Below, piece by piece: positions 55,532 through 64,000 of a stretch of DNA of 64,000 bases (the first letter of the stretch is position 1; each line of letters opens with the position of its first letter). Position numbers and translations under genes: made by a program. Below the pieces are notes generated by a model. It saw only the letters and a list, made by a program, of their open reading frames with translations. It had not been told where the DNA came from and searched no databases. The DNA comes from Anthoceros angustus. Taxonomy: Eukaryota; Streptophyta; Anthocerotopsida; Anthocerotales; Anthocerotaceae. The stretch spans positions 1 to 64,000 of the forward strand of contig VJWM01000126.1 in the NCBI GenBank assembly GCA_010909165.1, written 5' to 3'.

Positions 55532-56373
55532 ATGACAGCCACCACCTTTGAGAATTTCTTCGGGGTAAAAGCCACAATGGAGAATTTCTCAAACCCCTTC
55601 TGCATGATACCGATGGCAGTTGATTACTTCTTGAAACTAGCGCGTGAAAATGCCACGGGTGCTACCAACATGCAAACAAAGGCCATTTGCATCTCACCCA
55701 GATAACCGTACCACGGTTGCCATAAAAGTGATAGTGGGTGGGCGAGAGGTCCACGGGTTGTCGGTCGGAAGGTCGATCGGGATGTCGTCATGCTATGTTA
55801 TCCCTCCACTGCCGAGAGGGGAGGGTAGTTGCTGCTCGGTTACCTGCCTCACGCATGCGCAGTCCCCCCACTCTAATAAGCGTCAGAGCTCATCCCTCCG
55901 AAGGGGTTTGTCACCCAACTCCCAACTTGGTTTGGGCACGTCACCGACACAACAAGATCAACCCGAGCCGGCAGACCGCCCAAGTCCACTAGCCCCCGCT
56001 TGGGTCATAGAAGGGCGCTCACCCCTTCCAGCTGCTGCCGAAGGTGAGAAAAATTTGTTATACCCTGCCCTTTACTTTTGGAAAAACACTATGGGTTATA
56101 TCTGCAAAATCATTGCACTTCCCTTCCCCACGCGCCGACTTTCGTGAGCGTGTTGTTCCCTTTCACAGGCAGCCGGACCCTGATGAGCTTAGGTTCATGA
56201 AAGATCATGTTATCGAAATGGGTACCACTTTCCTTCTCGCTGAGAAGCCATGGATGGGTCCCGACTTCGCCATTATATCCGTGTGGTGGAATTGTTGTGA
56301 ATTCCACCACAAGCTTGGTGGAATTCACAACAGAGTGAGTACGGCAAGAGGTGAAGCATGGTGAGTGCCAGCA
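55532..56373 (+). CDS. Unknown gene C, second copy
   Basis: The ATG at 55,532 opens MTATTFENFFGVKATMENF and continues LARENATGATNMQTKAICIS to a stop at about 55,705. A second frame from 55,860 reads Ser/Pro/Gln-rich sequence, then KNLLYPALYFWKNTMGYICK (56,060-56,120), and a third reads PDELRFMKDHVIEMGTTFLL and EKPWMGPDFAIISVWWN (56,175-56,300). These may be exons or frameshifted pieces of one protein. There is no recognised domain, signal peptide or membrane segment that I trust. The 240 bp before the ATG are CA-rich leader. Confidence 0.35.
56294..56331. repeat. Perfect 16-bp inverted repeat (hairpin), copy 2
   Basis: Identical to 3,243-3,280, and here a further GGTGGAATTGTTGT precedes it, so the left arm is partly doubled. 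It overlaps the end of gene C. Confidence 0.9.
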
Positions 56374-56631
56374 ATCACAAAACCTACCTTTCTCGAATCT
56401 CAGCAAGAACTGACATTATCAGCAGGCACAAGAGTAGCAACTTTACTGGCTTTGCACATTCTAGTCAAGCTCGTAGCTAGAAACAAGTATTCAAGTCCAC
56501 AGACACGTCTGGACAGAAGGCCAATGTCAGCAAACCTGTCTACCTTTATTCATAGCTACCTTGATCAACCAGCTTTCCTCTGTACTAAAAACCAGTATGT
56601 ACCAAGACTAGCTAGAAGAAGCAACAGGCAG

Positions 56632-57675
56632 CTATAGAGGACAAGGTGAAATTTTCTTTTCTTTTAATTTCTCCCGTTTGTTGCATGCTCCCTCGCGTGT
56701 CCACTCTTGTCGCTTGCCTCTTCTTTCCTGGCCCAAATTGGAAATTGGAACAGCAGCAGCAGCACTATTAGCGCACAGACGAGACCATTGTTCCGGTGAT
56801 CGGGACTCTGCAAACAGGGCAATCACCCATCCGCTGCGTGCAGGAGTTGCAATACAGGAAATGACGGCAAGGTAAGATGACGGTGTCCTGGCCTGCTCCC
56901 AGCAGATCGTGCACATAATCTTCTCCTGCTCTTCCTCCAGGTACTCACGCATCTCGTTCCTGTCTGACTCAAGGAAGGCGACAGCTGCCCGCAACCAAGA
57001 GTTCTCCTCCAGCAGCCTCCACAATTTGGTACAGACAGCCAAATCCCTTGTCGCCCTCACCGCATCCCAGGCCTCCTTCTCCTCCTCCAATCTCTGCAGC
57101 TCGGCAGCGAAAGCCGCATCCGGATCCGTTGCCTCCATGTCCTCCGTCATCTTCCGCCGCTTGGGCTGCTCTCTCTCTTTCCCCTCCTCCACTTCCGTGG
57201 GTCCCGCCCGCGTTCCAGAGCCTTCTGGACGCTCAATCTCTTCACGCTCTCTAATAAGCTCACGCTCCCTGCGCTCGGTGCGGATGAGTCGGAGATTGGT
57301 CTGCTGTTGGTTCTTGGTCAGTGTGTACAACGCTTTGTGTTTGTTTGCACCCGCTTTGGGTTCGTTTCTGACACAGCTTGTCACTTCTTCCTCCACGCAA
57401 AGCAGAAGTTCTGTCTTCGCGTCAAGCAGAACTTCTTCCTCCTCCAGGCTTTCCAGCAGCTCCTCGTAGGACAAGAGCTCAAGGGACGCAGCCAGGTTCC
57501 TCCGCCTGTCGTCACGCTTTGTCCGTTCGTTGCGGATCGATTGCAGCCTGTGCGTGGCCTGTTGAGAATTTCTGCCGCTGCACAACTTTTCGTGCTCCTC
57601 GAACTCCTCCTCCAGCTCGTCGTCGCTCAGCAGCATTAGATCGTCGGCCAGGTTACCCTCCTTCTCACCCGCCAT
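56632..57675 (-). CDS. C3HC4 RING-finger protein, copy 2 (frameshift inside RING)
   Basis: One continuous 347-residue frame from MAGEKEGNLADDLMLLSDDE, through LLSYEELLESLEEEEVLLDA and a Glu/Arg coiled coil, to CTICWEQAR, after which a 1-bp deletion (GTGTCCTGG here versus GTGTCCCTGG at 3,826) shifts the frame and destroys DTVILPCRHF and the remaining zinc ligands in this reading. The original ligands are still visible in the next frame. Otherwise it is longer and cleaner than the 4.6 kb copy. A copia LTR begins at the first base of its start codon complement (57,675), so its natural 5' UTR and promoter have been replaced. Confidence 0.8.
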   Translation of the reverse strand: MAGEKEGNLADDLMLLSDDELEEEFEEHEKLCSGRNSQQATHRLQSIRNERTKRDDRRRNLAASLELLSYEELLESLEEEEVLLDAKTELLLCVEEEVTSCVRNEPKAGANKHKALYTLTKNQQQTNLRLIRTERRERELIREREEIERPEGSGTRAGPTEVEEGKEREQPKRRKMTEDMEATDPDAAFAAELQRLEEEKEAWDAVRATRDLAVCTKLWRLLEENSWLRAAVAFLESDRNEMREYLEEEQEKIMCTICWEQARTPSSYLAVISCIATPARSGWVIALFAESRSPEQWSRLCANSAAAAVPISNLGQERRGKRQEWTREGACNKREKLKEKKISPCPL

Positions 57676-57869
57676 GTTAGAAAGCGATTATTCACGAGTT
57701 CGATGCGTTAGAAATGGTGTGCTATCCATACATATATAGCCTTTGGCCTTGTCATACTCTCGATAGTATGAAACCCTATCTCGCTCCTGGATAATCCTAT
57801 ATACTTCTAGGACTTATACTCATAACTCTAATATGTGATGTGTTGCACCAATCCTATAGATTTCTAACA
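57675..57869 (-). repeat. 3' LTR of copia B, copy 1
   Basis: 195 bp bounded by TGTTAGAA and TTCTAACA, the terminal inverted repeat and TG...CA ends expected of a copia LTR. A near-identical LTR lies at 59,416-59,611. On the minus strand a polypurine tract GAGTGGGAG immediately precedes it (57,870-57,878). ACATATATAG and TCTCGATAGTATGA are candidate promoter/terminator elements. Confidence 0.85.
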
Positions 57870-57887
57870 CTCCCACTCAACACATCG

Positions 57888-59245
57888 CTACTCTTTTAAG
57901 CCTAACATCTTGCTAAACTTAACGTGCTTCTCTAAAGTCAACCCTTTGGTCAAAACATCTGCAGGCATGTCCGCAGTGGGACAATACGCTAGCTCTATCT
58001 CCTTGGATTGAACTTTCTCCCTGATGAAGTGATGCTTTACTTCAATGTGTTTCGTCCTCGCGTGAAAAGTAGCATTCTTTGCTAAGTAAATGCAACCTTG
58101 ATTGTCGTTGAAGATGGTTGTTGCACCCTTCTGCTTAAATCCCATTTCTTCGAGCAATCGTCGTAGCCATATTGCTTCCATTGTTGTAGCAGATATTGCC
58201 ATGTACTCCGCTTCTGTAGAGGACAAAGCCACGAGGGTCGACGCCTACTACTCCATGAAATGGCTCCCCAAATAGCATAAACATATCCTGGTAGACTTGC
58301 CATCGACATCTCCAACCAATCAATCACAAAATCCAACCACCGGCGTCTTCATGTCGATCCTTTTGGTATTTCAACTTCCAATGTTTTGTGCCGCAAGTAT
58401 CTAAATATCCTCTTCTGAAGGTTTCCATTGTCTCGTTGATCTTCTTCTATCTTCTCTTTCTCCTTTTAGGTTGTAGGGCTCATCTCCTGCGATAGCTTCT
58501 CATTGAAGATCATTGGCGTCTTCATGGGTTTGCAATCTTGCATGCAAACGCTCCAATATGGTCTCCACATATGTTTGTTGGCTCAAGAGATCTATTTGTT
58601 GGCCCTATTCCTTTCCACCTTTATTCCTAGGGAATAATGGAGCTCATCCAAATATCTCATGTCAAAGCTTGCATTAAGGCTTTGCTTTACTGAGTCTAAG
58701 AGTTCCATGTCATTGCTAACAATAATCAAATCGTCCACATAGACAGCAATGATAATTATGGATTCTCCCACTCTCTTCACATAAATATTCCAATCGATTG
58801 GTTTTCTTGAAACCTCTAGACTGGAAAAACACATCAACCTTACGATACCAAGCAAGGGCCGATTGCTTAAGACCATACAGAGCCTTTAGCAGCCTACATA
58901 CCTCTCCCTCGCGTCCTGGTATTTCGTATCCCTCTGGTTGGTCCATGTAGATCTCTTCATCCAAATCTCCATTCAGGAAAGCAGTCAAAACATCCATATG
59001 ATGTATCTCCATGTCGAAAGCGGCTGCGATAGCTAGGAGAGCTCGGATAGATGCTATCTTAGCGACAGGGGAGAAGGTGTCAGTATAATCCACGCCTGGG
59101 ACTTGCCACCAGCCTGGCCTTGTAGCGCTCTATGCTTTCATCAGCCTTGCGCTTAATCTTGAATGTCCATTTGGATCCTATGCTCTTCCTTCCGTGAGGT
59201 AGAGGAGTGATTGCCCAAGTTTTGTTCTTGAGAAGAGAGTTATAC
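57888..59245 (-). pseudogene. pol: Copia B RNase H and RT, duplicated 3' part
   Basis: RNase H (58,232-57,888): ALSSTEAEYMAISATTMEAI, FNDNQGCIYLAKN, TKHIEVKHHFIREKV. RT (59,093-58,592): ASIRALLAIAAAFDMEIHHM, FLNGDLDEEIYMDQPEGYEI and the catalytic AVYVDDLIIVSND (YVDD at 58,741-58,730). It matches 59,630-60,985 closely. It ends abruptly at about 59,246 in the middle of RT-adjacent sequence, joined to RING sequence. Confidence 0.85.
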
Positions 59246-59415
59246 TGTCACGCTTTGTCCGTTCGTTGCGGATCGATTGCAGCCTGTGCGTAACTGTTGA
59301 GAATTCGTCTCACAGTGCCGCACAACTTTTTCGTGCTCCTCGAACTCCTCCTCCAGCTCGTCGTCGCTCAGCAGCATTAGATCGTCAGCCAGGTTACCCT
59401 CCTTCTCACCCGCCA
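59246..59415 (-). pseudogene. RING gene 5' fragment, duplicated with copia B
   Basis: 170 bp match 57,512-57,675, covering the start codon and first 50 or so codons of the RING protein, with a small change (GTCTCACAGTGCCG) resembling the 4.5 kb copy. It is followed directly by the copia LTR. It shows the duplication unit ran from inside the RING gene into copia RT. Confidence 0.85.
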
Positions 59416-59611
59416 TGTTAGAAAACAGTTATTCACAGGTTCAGTACGTTAGAAATGGTGTGCTATCCATACATATATAGCCTTTGGCCTTGTCATACTC
59501 TCGATAGTATGAAACCCTATCTCGCTCCTGGGATAATCCTAAATACTTATAGGACTTATACTCATAACTCTATTATGTGATGTGTTGCACCAATCCTATA
59601 GATTTCTAACA
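59416..59611 (-). repeat. 3' LTR of copia B, copy 2
   Basis: 196 bp, TGTTAGAA to TTCTAACA, near-identical to 57,675-57,869. The same GAGTGGGAG polypurine tract follows on the inner side. Confidence 0.85.
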
Positions 59612-59629
59612 CTCCCACTCAACACATCA

Positions 59630-62600
59630 GTGCTACTCTTTTAAGCCTAACATCTTGCTAAACTTACCGTGCTTCTCTAAAGTCAACCCTTTGGTCAAAA
59701 CATATGCAGTCATGTCCACAGTGGGACAATACGCTAGCTCTATCTCCTTGGATTGAACTTTCTCTCACGATGAAGTGATGCTTTACTTCAATGTGTTTCG
59801 TCCTGCGTGAAAAGTAGCATTCTTTGCTAAGTAAATGCAACCTTGATTGTCGTTGAAGATGGTTGTTGCACCCTTCCGCTTAAATCCCATTTCTTGAGCA
59901 ATCGTCGTAGCCATATTGCTTCCATTGTTGCAGTGAGATTGCCATGTACTCCGCTCAGAGGACAAAGCCACGAGGGTCGACGCCTACTACTCCATGAAAT
60001 GGCTCCCCCAAATAGCATAAACACATATCCTGTGGTAGACTTGCGGCCATCGACATCTCCAACCCAATCTGAATCACAAAATCCAACCACCTGGGCGTCT
60101 TCATGTCGATCCTTTTGGTATTTCAACTTCCAATGTTTTGTGCCGCGCAAGTATCTAAATATCCTCTTCACTGCTTGATAGAGAGTCTTATCGATCTTCT
60201 CTTTCTCCTTTTCAGTTGTAGGGCTCATCTCCTGCGATAGCTTCTCATTGAAGATCATTGGCGTCTTCATGGGTTTGCAATCTTGCATGCCGAAACGCTC
60301 CAATATGGTCTCCACATATGTTTGTTGGCTCAAAGAGATGCTTTGTTAGCCCTATTCCTTTCCACCTTTATTCCTAGGGAATAGTGGAGCTCACCCAAAT
60401 CTCTCATGTCAAAGCTTGCATTAAGGCTTTGCTTTCGAGTCTAAGAGTTCCATGTCATTGCTAGCAATAATCAAATCGTCCACATAGACAGCAATGATAA
60501 TTATGGATTCTCCCACTCTCTTCACATAGATATTCCAATCAGCATTGGTTTTCTTGAAACCTCTAGACTGGAAAAACACATCAACCTTACGATACCAAGC
60601 AAGGACAGATTGCTTAAGACCATACAGAGCCTTTAGCAGCCTACATACCTCTCCCTCGCGTCCTGGTATTTCGTATCCCTCTGCTGGTCCATGTAGATCT
60701 CTTCATCCAGATCTCCATTCAGGAACGCAAACATCCATATGATGTATCTCCATGTCGAAAGCGGCTAGCTAGGAGAGCTCGGATAGATGCTATCTTAGCG
60801 GGAGAAGGTATCGATAATCCACACAGGACTTGCCACCAGCCTGGCCTTGTAGCGCTCTATGCTTTCATCAGCCTTGCGCTTAATCTTGAATGTCCATTTG
60901 GATCCTATGCTCTTCCTTCCGTGAGGTAGAGGAGTGATTGCCCAAGTTTTGTTCTTGAGAAGAGAGTTATACTCACTGTCCACGGCTTCTTTCCACTCCT
61001 TCGCCTTTGGTCCTTCCAATGCTTCCCTTAGGCTTTGTGGTTCAGATCCGCCAACCATGCCTCCTCATACACATGCATTCATGGATTCCAAGATCTTCTG
61101 AAGGTTTCCATTGTCTCGTTGATCTTCTCAAGATTGGTTGTCTCTCTCGAATACTTGAGCTTCCTCTTCTTCGTCAATTACGACAATGCTTTGATCTTCA
61201 TCTACTTCTCAATCGCGACATCGGGAATTTCCTTTCTCCCCTCTATGTCGCATTGTTGAGAAGGTTCGTTGGGCTCGAGCGTTGCTCAAGAGTGTCATCA
61301 TAGTCGAATCCTCATCGGGGTCGTCAACATACGCCGTCGGATCCTTCATGATAACCGGGGTTGGAGCTCCCACTCCTTTGATGGGTTCCACAACCTCATT
61401 AAATACAACGTCCTCGCTAAAATGATCTTCTTCCTTGAAAGATCATACAACCGTAGCCCTTAATCTCGAGAGTATCCAAGCATAAGGCACTTCACGCCTT
61501 TTGGATCCCATTTTGTTCGGGTTTGCTTGAACGTGAGCATAAACCATCGAACCAAAGATCCTCAAATGGCTTATGTCGGGCTTGACGCTGACCACGCTTC
61601 CTCGGTCATTCCAACAATAGCTTTGGTTGGAACTCGATTCAAAACATAGGTTCTTTGTAACAACCTCACCCCAAAACGCATTTCTTCCAAGCCACTATGA
61701 TGTAACATGCATTTAGCCTCCACGACTCCTAAGTTTGCGCTCCGCCACTCCATTTTGCTCCGGTGTGTGAGGGATGGTTAGTTGCCTTCCAATTCCATGC
61801 TCCTTGCAAAAGCGTTGGAAGTCAGTGGAGATGTATTCACCTCCGTTGTCACTACGCAAAGTCTTCAGACGTTGTCCACTTGCGTTCTCCACCATGGCTT
61901 TCCATTCCTTGAAGAGTGTAAATACCTGGGATTTCTCCTTCATAAGATATGTCCAGGTCTTCCTAGTGAAATCATCCACAAACACCAGAATGTAGCGGGC
62001 TCCGCCATGAGTGGGATTTTTCATTGGACCACACACATCCGTGTGTACCAACTCTAGCGCCATCTTTGCTCGTCAATTGCAATCTTGGGAACTTAGTTCG
62101 TGTAGCTTTCCCATTATGCACCCTTGGCATAATTGCGGCTCACCCACTTCTTTCAAATCCAAGCTGTAACCATATGTTGGTTCTTCATCAACTGATATTG
62201 TCCACACCAATGTGCCCTAGACGTTGATGCCATAAATCAATAGATCCAATGCTATTTTGCGAATCGTCCATAAAGGTGCAAGCTTGCCTTCCACGAAGCA
62301 CACAACTTGTACAAATTTCCTATTGGACGCCTAGCAATCACTTTAGCATTCGATAACTCAGTGCTTGATTGGATCCGAAATCCTTTGGAATTGAACACAA
62401 CCTCATGACTGCATCGGCAATTTTTGCGAAAGAAGATTCCTCGCAAGATGAGGCACATGATGCACGTCCTTAATACTGTAGATCCCTCCGGAAGATGGAC
62501 TCGTAACACTCCTCTTCCCTTGATGTCATGTGACCTATTGTCACCAAGCGCCACCGTATGCCCCTCCGCAATACCTCGTAGCTTGAGAACCAAGGAAGGT

Positions 62601-63390
62601 TATAAGCGAAATCTTTGGGATGCACCGAGTCAAGGTACAAACTCTCATCCTTCTTTGATGAAGTCGCTTGATCTCTTTCGGTGAAGCACGCCAAGATGTG
62701 TTCTTGGTCCTTCTCACGACTTGATTAGCTTGGGATGATTTCCTTCTTCAAGTCCGCCAATCTTATTTTACATCCTTTGCGTGGTGATTGGGCTTCCTAA
62801 TAACAAAAGCCTTTCACCTTTCTCTTTGCATCTGTATCCTTTGTCCCTTCTAGAGACTTGGCTTGAGGTCTTCCACCGTGATGTGCCCTTCTTGGAGAAG
62901 AGTGCCAAGCCTTCGTTGCCTTGTGTCCGGAAAGAACCATCAAGCTCCTCTTGTAGGAGTAATCTAACCACCTCATCAAAGGTTGGTTGATTGTCACTTG
63001 ACGCATCGCTACGGATGCCCTATAAGACAATAAAATTGCCTACATGATGGTGGCAAACTACTCGACACTGATCACCTTACCCTCCAAGGTTTGATCTCGC
63101 CTCCTCATTTGATCAACCAAGCTTTTCAACTTGTTGACATGTTGTTGAACGGTGTCGCCTCAACCATCTTGAAGTTGGAGAATTGACTTTCCAAAGATTT
63201 CGCTCACAATGCTCTTCTTCTCACGTTGTGCAAAGAATTTTCCATGCATCCTGCGAAGAGACACACTCGCTCAATTGTGAGAGAATGTCATCGACACATT
63301 CAGATAATATTAGCCAAGGCTTTCGCATCCTTGTCTATATCCTTTTTAAGCGCCATCCGGAAGTCCATTTTCCACAAACTTCCACAATCC
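59630..63390 (-). mobile_element. Copia B main body: gag, protease, integrase, RT, RNase H
   Basis: From 63,390 down: gag of the UBN2 type (KDIDKDAKALANII, LSQLSECVSSQDAWKIL), a damaged CCHC knuckle near 62,800 (KGFCY...GCKIRLADLKKE), protease-region sequence GHTVALGDNRSHDIKGRGVL and IKDVHHVPHLARNLL (62,430-62,560), pre-integrase LWHQRLGHIGVDNIS (62,210-62,245), integrase (62,063-61,713: LELVHTDVCGPMKNP, RSDNGGEYISTDFQRFC, PEQNGVAERK with the DDE acidic residues), then RT and RNase H (61,058-59,650, including SQQTYVETILERFGMQD). This is a full set of copia domains in copia order, with scattered frame breaks. No 5' LTR is present because the gag end at 63,390 joins another copia piece. Confidence 0.88.
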
Positions 63391-64000
63391 TCATCGGGGT
63401 CGTCAACATACGCCGTCGGATCCTTCATGATAACCGGGGTTGGAGCTCCCACTCCTTTGATGGGTTCCACAACCTCATTAAATACAACGTCCCTCGCTAA
63501 AATGATCTTCTTCCTTGAAAGATCATACAACCTGAGCCCTTAATCTCGAGAGTATCCAAGCATAAGGCACTTCACGCCTTTTGGATCCCATTTTGTTCGG
63601 GTTTGCTTGAACGTGAGCATAAACCATCGAACCAAAGATCCTCAAATGGCTTATGTCGGGCTTGACGCTGACCACGCTTCCTCGGGTCATTCCAACAATA
63701 GCTTTGGTTGGAACTCGATTCAAAACATAGGTTCTTTGTAACAACCTCACCCCAAAACGCATCAAGCCACTATGATGTAACATGCATTTAGCGCCTCCAC
63801 AGACTCCTAAGTTTGCTCCGCCACTCCATTTTGCTCCGGTGTGAGGGATGGTTAGTTGCCTTCCAATTCCATGCTCCTTGCAAAAGCGTTGGAAGTCGGT
63901 GGAGATGTATTCACCTCCGTTGTCACTACGCAAAGTCTTGACGTTGTCCACTTGCGTTCTCCACCATGGCTTTCCATTCCTTGAAGAGTGTAAATACCAG
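63391..64000 (-). pseudogene. pol: Second copia B integrase copy, running off the window
   Basis: Matches 61,311-61,950: integrase C-terminal end and core with RSDNGGEYISTDFQRFC, LLQRTYVLNRVPTKAIV and HLRIFGSMVYAHV. It begins at TCCTCATCGGGGTCGTC, the same point as inside the main element, so it is either a nested duplication or the next copy in tandem. Confidence 0.85.

Noticed and set aside
1-64000. Cytosine deamination (RIP-like or methylation C-to-T decay) as the cause of broken frames
   Set aside because: Differences between copies are mostly losses of the middle base of CNG leaving CG, with gains of CG, the opposite of C-to-T decay.
1-64000. CRISPR arrays, bacterial operons or intrinsic terminators
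   Set aside because: Repeats are minisatellites and foldbacks without CRISPR-type spacing, and intron-containing genes and LTR elements show eukaryotic DNA.

Overview
The window looks like plant nuclear DNA, probably from a lycophyte of the Selaginella type. The inference rests on very short GT-AG introns (about 70-110 bp), degenerate plant PPR copies, a local RING-finger gene family, and stacked Ty1/copia and Ty3/gypsy retrotransposons. The species is inferred and not proven. No rRNA, tRNA or CRISPR was seen.

Layout. 1-4,660 is a direct duplicate of about 51,830-57,680: the end of an unknown element (X), then gypsy gag (minus strand), an unknown plus-strand gene (C), and a RING-finger gene (minus). 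4,660-11,150 holds diverged RING paralogs on both strands with PPR pseudogene fragments between them. 11,400-14,360 is a decayed copia element. 15,000-17,000 holds a gag-like open frame, and 17,000-21,300 is largely unrecognised. From 21,363 to about 55,290 lies one colinear minus-strand Ty3/gypsy element: gag at the right, protease and reverse transcriptase at 37,206-40,870, RNase H, integrase and a C-terminal PHD finger at 21,363-23,515. It is split by two copies of element X in opposite orientations (23,516-37,205 and 40,874-52,500). 57,675-64,000 is a second copia family (LTRs, RNase H, RT, integrase, protease, gag) whose 3' LTR abuts the start codon of the second RING gene. Part of it is tandemly duplicated.

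Element X is 11.6-13.7 kb. It carries two intron-rich genes that I cannot assign to any family. Gene A encodes an acidic coiled-coil protein. Gene B starts MAPKRKPTG and is preceded by a TATA box and a 3-4 kb repetitive leader. The two genes are divergently transcribed. X carries GC-rich terminal hairpins and no transposase, integrase or helicase that I can recognise. It is the best candidate here for an undescribed element.

A second theme is systematic damage at CAG, CTG and CCG sites. Comparing duplicated copies, one copy often has CNG changed to CG or a similar remnant (CTGCAGG becomes CGCGAGG), which breaks nearly every reading frame. The context is the plant CHG methylation context. The likeliest cause is base-calling error on methylated repeats, so many 'pseudogenes' here may be intact in the organism. 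Coordinates of exons and protein ends are hand-read and approximate where frames are broken.
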